Made by a program: the position numbers and the translations under genes
Notes under the pieces: generated by a model
Database searches by the model: none
What the model was told of the DNA's origin: nothing
What the model saw: only the letters and a program-made list of their open reading frames with translations
NCBI GenBank assembly: GCA_947494325.1
Contig: CANLUS010000001.1
Coordinates: 62,001 to 126,000, forward strand
Direction: 5' to 3'
Source of the DNA: an uncultured Flavobacteriaceae bacterium
GTDB taxonomy: Bacteria > Bacteroidota > Bacteroidia > Flavobacteriales > Flavobacteriaceae
Length of the DNA: 64,000 nt
Part shown: piece by piece, positions 45,213-54,279 of the stretch
Layout of the letters: every line of letters begins with the position of its first letter
Position numbering within the stretch: position 1 is the first letter of the stretch

Positions 45213-46030
45213 AAAATCGAAAATTAACGTACACACTATTAATCGCCATAGTGATCATGGCTTTTTACACCTTTGATTTATTTTACCCAGATGAAGCCTC
45301 GAAAAAAAACGAGTATCCTCAAGAAATAATTGAAAATGAAGACAAAACATCTAAGCAATTTGATTATTTACCAACTTCTACAACGAATCAAATTGTTAAA
45401 CATAACTTCTTAACATTATCATATAACGAACAATTCGAACAAGCCGAATGGGTTGCTTATGAACTAAAAGCTTCACATATCTCAAGAACGAATAGGAAAC
45501 GACCCTATTTCATATATGATAAAAAAGTAAAAACTAAGTCAGCCAATTATAGAAATTACAAAGGTTCTGGTTATGATAGAGGGCATTTATGCCCGGCAGG
45601 TGACAGAAAATTCTCCGAGCGAGCGTTTAACGAAACTTTTTTTACTTCTAATATTTCTCCTCAAAAACATGATTTCAATTCAGGAATATGGAATCGCTTA
45701 GAGCAAAAAACACGTTATTGGGCTACCAAAGACAAGCAATTATTCGTTATTACAGGAGGAATTTTGAAAAGAGGCTTAAAAACAATTGGACAAGAAAAAG
45801 TTGCTGTACCCAATCAATTTTATAAAATATTATTGGACTATTCTAAACCTCAAATAAAAGCAATCGCTTTTTTAATACCTCATCAGAAGTCTAACAGCCC
45901 ACTTTATAAATTTGTGGTTTCTATTGATGAAATAGAAGCATTAACTTCTATTGATTTCTTTCCAAATTTACCTGATGAATTAGAAAATTCTCTAGAGAAA
46001 TCATCAAACTACAAAAATTGGAGCTTTTAA
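45209..46030 (+). CDS. DNA/RNA non-specific endonuclease (NUC1 family), exported
   Basis: A 273-residue endonuclease with the active-site signature YDRGHLCPAGD (the DRGH His is the general base) and the metal-binding Asn and Glu region ISPQKHDFNSGIWNRLE. An N-terminal hydrophobic helix (about 8-22) anchors or exports it, so it acts outside the cytoplasm, likely to scavenge extracellular DNA and phosphate or degrade debris. The start is a TTG at 45209 that overlaps the thioesterase stop (TTGA), because the next in-frame ATG falls inside the hydrophobic segment. Confidence 0.92.
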   Translation: MKNRKLTYTLLIAIVIMAFYTFDLFYPDEASKKNEYPQEIIENEDKTSKQFDYLPTSTTNQIVKHNFLTLSYNEQFEQAEWVAYELKASHISRTNRKRPYFIYDKKVKTKSANYRNYKGSGYDRGHLCPAGDRKFSERAFNETFFTSNISPQKHDFNSGIWNRLEQKTRYWATKDKQLFVITGGILKRGLKTIGQEKVAVPNQFYKILLDYSKPQIKAIAFLIPHQKSNSPLYKFVVSIDEIEALTSIDFFPNLPDELENSLEKSSNYKNWSF

Positions 46031-46127
46031 ATTCAACTACACTTCTGTATACTAAGTAGTTACATTTTAACTTCTAAGAATTATTTTATACCTTGTTAAG
46101 CTATTAACCAATTAACTTTATAAAATT

Positions 46128-46547
46128 ATGTTTTCAAAATCTAATTTAATTTCGACAATTGTTACGGCCATTTGGTCATGTATGGGAGGGTTTTTATTAT
46201 GGGGTGTTCTCATTGATCCTTTCTTGCAAGGTCATCTTGGTAGTGCCACGGGCCTCATGAAAGAACCAATCGATGTAATGTATTTAGTCATTGGATGTGT
46301 CATTCAAGGTTTTGCCTTTTCAACCATTTACAGTAAATGGGGATCAAATGAGTATAGTGCCGGAAATGGTTTAACGTTTGGAATCTGGGTCGGAATTCTT
46401 GCTGGATTCGGTAATGGACTTATCGATTATGCAACAAGTAATATGCTTGATCTTACAGGCGCCTTAACAAACGGACTTATCTATGTTGTCTTTTTTGCTA
46501 TTATGGGAGCCATTGCCGGTATCGTATTTAAAATGACCTCTAAATAA
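46128..46547 (+). CDS. Small integral membrane protein, unknown
   Basis: A 139-residue protein with four transmembrane helices (about 6-28, 48-67, 82-100 and 112-134). It contains small-residue packing motifs (GGFLLWG, GILAGFGNGLIDYA, GAIAGIVF). I do not recognise the family. A 97-bp gap upstream and a strong terminator downstream mean it is a single transcription unit. No charged residue pattern points to transport. Confidence 0.75.
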   Translation: MFSKSNLISTIVTAIWSCMGGFLLWGVLIDPFLQGHLGSATGLMKEPIDVMYLVIGCVIQGFAFSTIYSKWGSNEYSAGNGLTFGIWVGILAGFGNGLIDYATSNMLDLTGALTNGLIYVVFFAIMGAIAGIVFKMTSK

Positions 46548-46564
46548 CCAATAATATTCAAGCC

Positions 46565-46601
46565 AAAAAATGCTTCTAGAAATCTAGAAGCATTTTTTTT
46601 T
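46565..46601. terminator. Strong bidirectional intrinsic terminator
   Basis: AAAAAATGCTTCTAG (46565-46579) and CTAGAAGCATTTTTT (46584-46598) form a 15-bp stem with a 4-base loop, with A and T runs on both sides. Confidence 0.9.
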
Positions 46602-46617
46602 ATACTATTTTCAAAAA

Positions 46618-46743
46618 CTATGAGTTTTTCAAAGCCTTCAATAAATTAGTCGTTGCTTTATGTTGATTTGTAAATACTAAAAAGAACAACAAAGGTAAAG
46701 TTGATATGTAGTTGATAATCAACAACGTTAATTTCTGGATCAT
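46618..46743 (-). CDS. Possible 41-residue membrane protein
   Basis: An ATG-started frame on the minus strand. The translation begins MIQKLTLLIINYISTLPL, continues with a Leu/Phe-rich stretch, then QHKATTNLLKALKNS and stop. It would be one amphipathic to transmembrane helix with a basic tail. Its stop lies 20 bases before the bidirectional terminator, which in this orientation would end exactly such a message. No clear TAnnTTTG or ribosome-binding site is seen upstream, so this is a candidate only. Confidence 0.35.
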   Translation of the reverse strand: MIQKLTLLIINYISTLPLLFFLVFTNQHKATTNLLKALKNS

Positions 46744-46889
46744 ACTATTCGGTTTTATAAATTTCTCTGAGGGGTAAAATAGGTAACGTTTAAAATTTCA
46801 TTTTATTGTACAGTTGTGCAAAAATTTGAAAATGACTAAGTGATTTAATTCTTCACATAATTTGTATATTTGTCAAACTTTCAAAAAAA
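46744..46889. other. Remaining non-coding part of the 342-bp gap before pyrH
   Basis: The gap from 46548 to 46889 holds the terminator (46565-46601), the possible small gene (46618-46743) and the pyrH promoter region. In the remaining bases I see only AT-rich sequence and no RNA gene. Confidence 0.6.
46865..46872 (+). promoter_or_regulatory. -7 promoter element for pyrH
   Basis: TATATTTG matches TAnnTTTG, 17 bp before the pyrH start codon. Confidence 0.5.
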
Positions 46890-47597
46890 ATGCACTACAA
46901 GAGAATTCTATTAAAATTAAGTGGAGAAGCGTTAATGGGTGAGCGCCAATATGGTATAGACCCGAAACGTTTGGCAGAATATGCTGAAGATATCAAAACA
47001 ATTACTCGAGAAGGCGTCGAAGTAGCTATTGTAATTGGTGGTGGAAATATTTTTAGAGGTGTAGCAGGAGCCAGTAATGGTATGGATCGTGTGCAAGCTG
47101 ATTATATGGGTATGTTGGCCACAGTTATCAATGGCTTAGCCCTTCAAAGTGCTTTAGAAGATGCTGATGTTCCAACACGATTACAAACGGCAATTAAAAT
47201 TGAAGCAATTGCAGAGCCGTATATAAAAAGAAAAGCGGTGCGTCATTTAGAAAAAGGCCGCGTAGTTATTTTTGGTTCTGGGACGGGAAATCCATTTTTT
47301 ACGACAGATTCTGCTGCGGTTCTAAGAGCGATTGAAGTAAGTGCAGATGTAATTTTAAAAGGCACTAGGGTAGATGGTATTTATGATTCTGATCCTGAAA
47401 AAAATGCAGGCGCTATCAAATTTGACAACTTATCTTTTGATGAAGTTTTGAAAAAGGGACTTAAAATTATGGATACAACAGCGTTTACCTTGAGCCAAGA
47501 AAATGAATTACCAATTATTGTTTTTGATATGAATACTCCTGGTAATTTATTACGAGTGGTTTCCGGCGAGAACATTGGAACAAAAGTCGTAAATTAG
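46890..47597 (+). CDS. pyrH: UMP kinase
   Basis: A 235-residue bacterial-type UMP kinase (amino acid kinase fold), which makes UDP for nucleic acid, wall and sugar-nucleotide synthesis. Key blocks are [13 protein letters not shown] (phosphate-binding Lys and Gly), [26 protein letters not shown], the UMP-binding [22 protein letters not shown] region and [13 protein letters not shown]. The length is normal. It is followed by frr, the usual neighbour in bacteria. Confidence 0.97.
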   Translation: MHYKRILLKLSGEALMGERQYGIDPKRLAEYAEDIKTITREGVEVAIVIGGGNIFRGVAGASNGMDRVQADYMGMLATVINGLALQSALEDADVPTRLQTAIKIEAIAEPYIKRKAVRHLEKGRVVIFGSGTGNPFFTTDSAAVLRAIEVSADVILKGTRVDGIYDSDPEKNAGAIKFDNLSFDEVLKKGLKIMDTTAFTLSQENELPIIVFDMNTPGNLLRVVSGENIGTKVVN

Positions 47598-47606
47598 GTT
47601 TATATT

Positions 47607-47637
47607 TATATTTGTGGCTTACTTTTTGTAAGCTACA
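47607..47637 (+). promoter_or_regulatory. -7 element and hairpin between pyrH and frr
   Basis: TATATTTG at 47607-47614 matches TAnnTTTG, and GGCTTAC / GTAAGCT (about 47617-47635) forms a short hairpin with a T5 loop. frr may thus have its own promoter, or the hairpin may pause or trim the mRNA. Confidence 0.35.
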
Positions 47638-47659
47638 TTGCAATTGAAATTTTTGTAAC

Positions 47660-48214
47660 ATGAATGAAGAAATTGAATTTATAATAGATACTGCAAAAGA
47701 GCAGATGGAAAACGCCATTGATCATCTAAAGAAAGAATTGGCAAATATTAGAGCTGGAAAGGCATCTCCTTCAATGCTAAGAAGTGTAATGGTCGATTAT
47801 TACGGTTCGCAAACACCATTAGCACAAGTAGCTAATGTAAATACTCCAGATGCCCGCACCATTACTGTTCAGCCGTGGGAAAAAAACATGTTGCAGGAAA
47901 TTGAACGCGGCATAATGATATCAAATTTAGGTTTTAACCCAATGAACAACGGTGAAAGTATTATAATCAATGTTCCAGCTTTGACTGAAGAAAGAAGAAG
48001 AGAGTTAGCAAAACAAGCGAAGGCAGAAACCGAAAATGATAAAGTGAGTGTTCGAAACGCACGAAAGGATGCTAACAATGACATTAAAAAAGTTGATGTT
48101 TCTGACGATATGAAAAAAAATTCGGAAGCCGAAATTCAAGAACTTACCAACAAGTACATTAAAATAATAGACGATTTATACGCTAAAAAAGAGATCGAAA
48201 TAATGACGGTTTAA
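47660..48214 (+). CDS. frr: Ribosome recycling factor
   Basis: A 184-residue RRF, which with EF-G splits the post-termination ribosome. It has the typical coiled-coil domain I and the conserved LKKELANIRAGKASPSML segment, the domain II block VNTPDARTITVQPWEKNML, the nucleotide-independent helix NLGFNPMNNGESIIINVPALTEERR, and AKQAKAETENDKVSVRNARKDANN. Length and order are standard. It is linked to pyrH. Confidence 0.97.
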   Translation: MNEEIEFIIDTAKEQMENAIDHLKKELANIRAGKASPSMLRSVMVDYYGSQTPLAQVANVNTPDARTITVQPWEKNMLQEIERGIMISNLGFNPMNNGESIIINVPALTEERRRELAKQAKAETENDKVSVRNARKDANNDIKKVDVSDDMKKNSEAEIQELTNKYIKIIDDLYAKKEIEIMTV

Positions 48215-48252
48215 TTCCAAAGACTCTCTATGACCACATATAAATTTTTGTT

Positions 48253-48284
48253 AAAAGCAGCCATTTAGGTTGCTTTTTGTTTTT
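48253..48284 (+). terminator. Intrinsic terminator after frr
   Basis: AAAAGCAGCC (48253-48262) pairs with GGTTGCTTTT (48268-48277, one G-U pair) around a 5-base loop, followed by a T-rich tail. Confidence 0.75.
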
Positions 48285-48317
48285 AACATTAGTTTATTTG
48301 ATTTACCAAAAATTAAA

Positions 48318-50834
48318 ATGAAAAAGATAATTTTTCTTATTTTTCTAATTCTCCCACTATACTTACCCGCCCAATCTTCATTCTCAGGGATGATAAAAAA
48401 TAGTCAAACAAACGAACCTTTACCCTTTGCTAAAATTACTATCAATGATGCACACTTCGAGATGAGTGATTCAGAAGGAACATTTTTAATTACTTCAAAG
48501 AAATCGGTCACTGAAATAATTGTTTCATATGTCGGATTTAGAACCAGGAGAGTTCCAATTAAAAACAATACAAAATTTATTTCAGTCAAACTTGAACCAT
48601 TCACAGAAAGCCCGACTATAGATGCAATCAATACTTCGAAAGATCCAGCAAAAAAGATCATACAAAAAGCAATTGAAAATAAGAACAAAAACAATATTTC
48701 AAAATCATTAAACTCTTTTGAATACAGGGTTTATAATAAACTATTAGTAACTGCAAACCCAGATTCTATTGATGGAAAATTAGATTCTGTTTTTGTATTG
48801 CGTAATGATAAAAGCATATTCAAAAATATAGATTCAACCAACTATAAATTCAAGAATCAAATCCAGAAACAGCATCTATATATTAGTGAAAAAGTTGCAC
48901 AGCATAAATTTAAAAGAGGTAAAAATAAAAAAGAAATTATTTTAGGTTCTCGGATGGCTGGCTTTAATGATCCTGTATATGAAGTATTAGCCTTAAATAT
49001 AGAAGATTTAAGTTTTTATGACGAAGTCTATACCTTACTAGGTACAAATTATATTAACCCATTAGCAAAAAATGCATTAAAAAAGTATAATTACAAAATT
49101 TTAGACACAGTAACTCGAGGTAAGCATCGCGCTTACATAATTTACTACAAACCCAAACGAAAGAATGAATTCGTAGGCCTTGAAGGCGTTTTGTTTATAA
49201 ACTCAGAAAGTTATGCCGTAGAAGAAGGGATAGCTGAACTAAAAGGTATCATTAATGTTAAGGCCTCACAAAGTTTTAAATTTTTACCAGAGCATCAAAT
49301 TTGGTTTCCAAATGAAATGCAAATTTCAATCCGCAAAGGAACTACCAAAGAAACCATAAAACTCTTTGCCGGCGCCTTACGTTTCGCAGATGGGATACAA
49401 CAAAATGATTCGATTTCAACTACCAAAACCAAGAATCCCAGTGACTTATCCTATCTTGTTTCGAAAAGTAATATTGTTGGGATTAGAATCAATGAACCAG
49501 TAAAAATAATCAATTCAGCATCGACAATAGAAATTAACAGAAATGCAAGTAAGAGAGACTTTTCATTTTGGAATACCTATCGAACCGATACCATTTCTAA
49601 AAAAGGACTTCGTACATTTAAAGTAATTGATAGTTTTTCCAAAAAAGAGAAAATCGAAAAAAAGTTAAATATTGGTCGAAAATTAGTCAAAGGTTATTTC
49701 CCTACAAAGTTGTTTGATTTTGATTTGAGTCAATTGATTAATTTTAATGGTTATGAAGGTTTTCGCCTTGGATTTGGAGGTCAAACAAATGCTGCTTTTT
49801 CAGAAAAAGTTCGATTTGAAGGGTATACGGCGTATGGTTTTAAGGACACTAAATTTAAATATCATGGAGCTTCATCAATTCGAGTAAACGAACAAAACAA
49901 TACATGGATCGGTGTTGGCTACACGAATGATCTAGAAGAAGCAGCAAAATTAGACTTTTTATTCGATGACACCTCTTTTTCTTTGATCAATCCTAGAAAC
50001 CTGAACATTGGGCAATTTTACAATTACGAAACGTTTGAAGTCAATGCAGGCAATGATATATTACCTAATTTAGAATCAAAGTTGAAGTTAAGTCATGGGA
50101 CATATGAGCCAAAATTTGACTATCAGTTCATAAATACGACCCAACAATTAACTAACTATAAGTTAACCTTAGCAACCTTCGCAATTAAGTGGACTCCATT
50201 TAGCCGATATATGAATTCACCCATTGGGAAATTAGCAATTAAAAATAGTACTCCGAAAATTACTGCTCAAATCACAAAAAGTTTCCCTTCTATTTTAAAA
50301 GGAGATTTCAATTTTACTCAAATAAATTTCAAATTTGAACATACCGTAAAGGCAATCAAAAACAGTTCGACTTCTTTTTTGATACAAGGAGGAATCATTA
50401 GTGGTGATACACCACTTTCTCATTTATATAATGCGACACCAAATTATGCATTAAAAAATCCATGGCGAAAGCGAATCAATTTTTCGGGCACAAATGCTTT
50501 TGAAACCATGTCTTTTAATGAATTCATATCAGACACTTATGTAATGTTGCAGGCGAGGCATAATTTTGATCGGTTTAAAATTAGCCGAAAATTCAAACCA
50601 CGCCTGAGCTTAATTTCTCGATTTGCAATTGGGGATATTCAAAATCCTAACTTTCAACAAGGCGTAAATTTTGAAAGAATGAATAAAGGATATTTAGAAT
50701 CAGGTTTTGTACTCAATCACTTGTTTAAAGATTTTGGCATCAGTTCATTTTATCGATACGGAGCATATAGTAATGCTAAATTTTCAGATAATTTGGCCGT
50801 AAAATTAACCTATGTTTTAAGTTTAGGATTCTAA
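48318..50834 (+). CDS. DUF5686 outer-membrane protein with carboxypeptidase-regulatory-like domain
   Basis: An 838-residue exported protein. The ATG at 48318 gives a clean signal peptide (MKKIIFLIFLILPLYLPAQ); an upstream in-frame start lies in the frr terminator. Residues about 22-95 form a CarboxypepD_reg-like beta sandwich (NEPLPFAKITINDA and SYVGFRTRRVPI). The remainder is DUF5686, with a long periplasmic alpha/beta part and a C-terminal beta-barrel (many alternating aromatic strands, ending LTYVLSLGF with a terminal Phe, as in barrel proteins). It is probably an outer-membrane assembly or transport component of unknown substrate. The RND exporter gene follows 56 bp later. Confidence 0.9.
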   Translation: MKKIIFLIFLILPLYLPAQSSFSGMIKNSQTNEPLPFAKITINDAHFEMSDSEGTFLITSKKSVTEIIVSYVGFRTRRVPIKNNTKFISVKLEPFTESPTIDAINTSKDPAKKIIQKAIENKNKNNISKSLNSFEYRVYNKLLVTANPDSIDGKLDSVFVLRNDKSIFKNIDSTNYKFKNQIQKQHLYISEKVAQHKFKRGKNKKEIILGSRMAGFNDPVYEVLALNIEDLSFYDEVYTLLGTNYINPLAKNALKKYNYKILDTVTRGKHRAYIIYYKPKRKNEFVGLEGVLFINSESYAVEEGIAELKGIINVKASQSFKFLPEHQIWFPNEMQISIRKGTTKETIKLFAGALRFADGIQQNDSISTTKTKNPSDLSYLVSKSNIVGIRINEPVKIINSASTIEINRNASKRDFSFWNTYRTDTISKKGLRTFKVIDSFSKKEKIEKKLNIGRKLVKGYFPTKLFDFDLSQLINFNGYEGFRLGFGGQTNAAFSEKVRFEGYTAYGFKDTKFKYHGASSIRVNEQNNTWIGVGYTNDLEEAAKLDFLFDDTSFSLINPRNLNIGQFYNYETFEVNAGNDILPNLESKLKLSHGTYEPKFDYQFINTTQQLTNYKLTLATFAIKWTPFSRYMNSPIGKLAIKNSTPKITAQITKSFPSILKGDFNFTQINFKFEHTVKAIKNSSTSFLIQGGIISGDTPLSHLYNATPNYALKNPWRKRINFSGTNAFETMSFNEFISDTYVMLQARHNFDRFKISRKFKPRLSLISRFAIGDIQNPNFQQGVNFERMNKGYLESGFVLNHLFKDFGISSFYRYGAYSNAKFSDNLAVKLTYVLSLGF

Positions 50835-50854
50835 ATTTTACTAAACTATTTTAG

Positions 50855-50862
50855 TACCTTTG
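50855..50862 (+). promoter_or_regulatory. -7 promoter element for the RND exporter gene
   Basis: TACCTTTG matches TAnnTTTG, 28 bp before the start codon. Confidence 0.45.
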
Positions 50863-50890
50863 TTATTCTTATTAAAATTGTGCATCGTTA

Positions 50891-53305
50891 ATGAACTTTT
50901 GGTCTGTAGTTTCTAGAATCATCCTGAAAGGAAGAATAGTCATTTTACTATTAATAGCTGCAGCTACTTACTTTTTATACACTCAAACTGAACATATTAA
51001 ATTTTCGCACACAGAAGCGAATCTTTTACCTTCCGACCACCCGGTTAATGTAGAGTATGATAAATTTCTAAGTATTTTCGGAGAGGAGGGTAACATCATT
51101 ATTCTGGCAGTACAAGATTCTAGTATTTTTAAGGTTGATAACTTTAATAAGTGGAATGCCTTATCTAAGGATTTAGGAAGCTATACAGAAGAAGTTGATT
51201 TTACAGTTTCTATAGGAGATATTAAGAAATTGAAGAAAGATGAAGTTAATAAAAAATTCACTGTAGAACCTCTCTATAAAACGAACCCTAAAACCGATGA
51301 AGATGTTCAAGATATTAAGGATGAACTTTTTGAAAACCTACCCTTTTTCGACAACTTCTTATTCAACAAAGAGACTGGAACGATTCGTACGGTTATCTAT
51401 ATCAAAAAAGACATTGTCAACGATATCAAACGTAAAGACTTTGTTTTTGATGTTTTAAACCCAACTATTAAGGAATTTGAAGACGCAAATGGTGTAGATG
51501 TAAGAATTTCGGGGATGCCATATATAAGAACTATGAATGCTCAAAACATAGTTGATGAAATTGGGCTCTTCGTTGGACTTGCATTATTAGTCACTTCCTT
51601 AATCTTTTTCTTTTTCTTTCGCTCATTTAGAGCCACCTTCATTACAATGCTCGTTGTTTGTGTCGGTGTGATTTGGGCATTAGGTTTTATAGGGTTGTTC
51701 CGTTATGAAATATCAGTGCTCATGGCACTTATTCCACCCCTTATTATCGTAATTGGTGTTCCTAATTGTATTTTTTTAATAAATAAATATCAGCATGAAG
51801 TAAAAAGTCATGGCAATCAAGCCAAGTCTTTACAGCGTGTAATTTCAAAAATTGGTAATGCAACACTCATGACCAATGTTACGACGGCATCAGGTTTCGC
51901 TACTTTTATATTTACTAAAAGTCAGTTGCTCAACGAATTTGGGATTATAGCTTCTATAAATATTCTAGTAATATTTATGCTGTCTTTATTAATCATTCCT
52001 ATCATTTATAGTTTTCTGCCAAAACCAAAAACCAAGCATTTAAAACACTTAGAAAAACGTTGGATAGAACGCATTGTTGATTGGATGGAGAACATTGTTC
52101 GTCATAAAAGAATTGCGGTGTATATCTCTACTGTAATTGTTATTATCACCAGTATTATTGGTGTTTATATGATTCGAGTTTCTGGGAGTTTAATTGAAGA
52201 TATGCCAAAAGGAGAACCTTTCTTTAAAGATATTGTTTTCTTCGAACAGGAATTTGGCGGTATTATGCCATTAGAAATAATTATCGATACAAAACGTAAA
52301 AAAGGAGTTATTAAGCTTTCGACCTTAAAACGGATGGATAAGTTGAATGAAATTATTGACGAAATACCGGAGTTATCACCGTCCGTTTCGGTTCTAAATC
52401 TTGTGAAATATTCGAAACAAGCGTACTATAACGGAAACCCAAAATATTATCAACTGCCCAGTGGTCAAGAACGTGCTTTTATTTTAGAATTTACCAAAAA
52501 TTCAGATGCCAACTCTGATTTGTTGAAAAACTTCGTTGATTCTACAGGACAATATGCTCGAATAACAACGTTTATGAAGGATATTGGCACCGAGAAAATG
52601 GAAAGAATTGAAGAACGACTTCAAGCCAGAATTGACAAAGAATTTCCAAAAGAGCGATATGACGTAAAAATGACTGGAAAAGCACTCGTTTTTCTTAAAG
52701 GCACGAATTACTTAATTAAAAATCTTGTGGTATCATTATCACTCGCTATTTTGCTCATCGCCATTTTTATGGCGTGGATGTTTAGATCATATCAGATGAT
52801 CATCATCTCTTTAATTCCAAATATTTTACCTTTATTATTAACGGCTGGTTTAATGGGCTTTTTAGGAGTAGCCATAAAACCATCAACAATACTTGTTTTT
52901 AGTATTGCATTTGGTATCTCTGTAGACGATACCATTCACTTTTTAGCCAAATATAGGCAAGAGTTACAAGCGAATAATTGGAAGGTAAAAAAATCTGTAT
53001 ACGGGGCTTTACGAGAGACGGGAGTGAGTATGTTTTACACTTCAATTGTATTATTTTTTGGTTTCTTGGTGTTCATTGTCTCTAGTTTTGGCGGTACAAT
53101 AGCATTAGGCGGTTTGGTTTCAGTAACTTTATTATTAGCAATGGTATCGAATTTATTATTATTACCTTCATTGCTACTTTCACTTGAACAAAGCATTGCA
53201 AATAAAAAAGTGTTCAAAGAGCCTGCTATCAAAATTTTACCAAAAGCAGAAGAAGAGTTAGATAAAGAAATGGATGAAGGCCCAACTGAGAATCTTAAGA
53301 ACTAA
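50891..53305 (+). CDS. RND/MMPL-family exporter (HAE3-like)
   Basis: An 804-residue inner-membrane transporter with twelve transmembrane helices in two halves: one helix, a large periplasmic loop (about 35-215) and five helices, repeated. The second half contains ISVDDTIHFLAKY, where the membrane-embedded Asp pair is expected to carry protons, and the first half has the matching VIGVPNCIFLINKY with no Asp. The MMPL/HAE3 group exports lipids, hopanoids or sterol-like molecules. No membrane-fusion protein or TolC-type gene adjoins it, which fits this group. It lies 3 bp before rfbA, with which it may be cotranscribed. Confidence 0.9.
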   Translation: MNFWSVVSRIILKGRIVILLLIAAATYFLYTQTEHIKFSHTEANLLPSDHPVNVEYDKFLSIFGEEGNIIILAVQDSSIFKVDNFNKWNALSKDLGSYTEEVDFTVSIGDIKKLKKDEVNKKFTVEPLYKTNPKTDEDVQDIKDELFENLPFFDNFLFNKETGTIRTVIYIKKDIVNDIKRKDFVFDVLNPTIKEFEDANGVDVRISGMPYIRTMNAQNIVDEIGLFVGLALLVTSLIFFFFFRSFRATFITMLVVCVGVIWALGFIGLFRYEISVLMALIPPLIIVIGVPNCIFLINKYQHEVKSHGNQAKSLQRVISKIGNATLMTNVTTASGFATFIFTKSQLLNEFGIIASINILVIFMLSLLIIPIIYSFLPKPKTKHLKHLEKRWIERIVDWMENIVRHKRIAVYISTVIVIITSIIGVYMIRVSGSLIEDMPKGEPFFKDIVFFEQEFGGIMPLEIIIDTKRKKGVIKLSTLKRMDKLNEIIDEIPELSPSVSVLNLVKYSKQAYYNGNPKYYQLPSGQERAFILEFTKNSDANSDLLKNFVDSTGQYARITTFMKDIGTEKMERIEERLQARIDKEFPKERYDVKMTGKALVFLKGTNYLIKNLVVSLSLAILLIAIFMAWMFRSYQMIIISLIPNILPLLLTAGLMGFLGVAIKPSTILVFSIAFGISVDDTIHFLAKYRQELQANNWKVKKSVYGALRETGVSMFYTSIVLFFGFLVFIVSSFGGTIALGGLVSVTLLLAMVSNLLLLPSLLLSLEQSIANKKVFKEPAIKILPKAEEELDKEMDEGPTENLKN

Positions 53306-53308
53306 ATA

Positions 53309-54169
53309 ATGAAAGGAATTATTCTAGCTGGCGGAAGTGGCACAAGATTGCATCCTTTAACCCTTGCGGTAAGTAAGCAATTAATGCCTATTTATGACAA
53401 GCCAATGATCTATTATCCATTATCCACCTTGATGTTAGCAGGCATTAAGGACATTCTAATAATATCTACACCGCACGACCTACCATTATTTGAGCGTTTA
53501 TTAGGAAATGGTTCTAAACTTGGATGCAACTTTCAATATGAAGCACAAGAAACCCCAAATGGTTTAGCTCAAGCCTTCGTTATTGGAGAGAAATTTATTG
53601 GTAATGATAGTGTAGCTTTAATTCTAGGAGATAATATTTTTTACGGAACTGGATTACAGCACATTCTGCAAAACGCCACCAATATAAAAGGTGGAATGGT
53701 CTTCGCATATCATGTAAATGATCCTGAACGTTATGGTGTTGTTGAGTTTGATAGAAACAATAATGTTATATCTATTGAAGAAAAACCTACGAAACCCAAG
53801 TCGAATTATGCGGTACCAGGAATTTACTTCTACGAAAATAGCGTAGTTAGCATTGCTAAAAACCTCCAACCTTCCTCACGTGGTGAATATGAAATTACCG
53901 ACATAAACAAAGCGTTTTTAGAAGAACAAAAGCTTACTGTTAGCATTCTAGACAAAGGTACTGCATGGCTTGATACTGGTACTTTTCAATCATTAATGCA
54001 AGCACAACAATTTGTGCAGGTAATTGAAGAGAGACAAGGGTTAAAAATTGGTTGTATTGAAGAAGTAGCTTACAACAAGGGATTTATTTCTTCTGAACAA
54101 TTGGAAAATATTGCGTCGCCATTATTAAAAAGTGGTTATGGAAAATATTTGATGAATCTATTAAAATAG
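53309..54169 (+). CDS. rfbA: Glucose-1-phosphate thymidylyltransferase
   Basis: A 286-residue RmlA/RfbA, which makes dTDP-glucose from dTTP and glucose-1-phosphate, the first step to dTDP-rhamnose and related sugars. Motifs are the nucleotide loop [11 protein letters not shown] with [46 protein letters not shown] and [13 protein letters not shown]. Length and motifs are normal. No rfbB, rfbC or rfbD follows, so the pathway partners are elsewhere. It is 3 bp from the exporter gene. Confidence 0.96.
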   Translation: MKGIILAGGSGTRLHPLTLAVSKQLMPIYDKPMIYYPLSTLMLAGIKDILIISTPHDLPLFERLLGNGSKLGCNFQYEAQETPNGLAQAFVIGEKFIGNDSVALILGDNIFYGTGLQHILQNATNIKGGMVFAYHVNDPERYGVVEFDRNNNVISIEEKPTKPKSNYAVPGIYFYENSVVSIAKNLQPSSRGEYEITDINKAFLEEQKLTVSILDKGTAWLDTGTFQSLMQAQQFVQVIEERQGLKIGCIEEVAYNKGFISSEQLENIASPLLKSGYGKYLMNLLK

Positions 54170-54248
54170 ACTGTATTTTTATATTTCTTTGACGTTGTTA
54201 ACTATCAAAAATCATACCTTTTAATTCGGCAATCGTAAAATCAATCAT

Positions 54249-54256
54249 TATCTTTG
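54249..54256 (+). promoter_or_regulatory. -7 promoter element for asnS
   Basis: TATCTTTG, a full TAnnTTTG match, 23-30 bp before the start codon. A TTCG lies near the expected -33 position (one mismatch to TTG). Confidence 0.5.
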
Positions 54257-54279
54257 TACTTCAATAAATTTTGATCACA

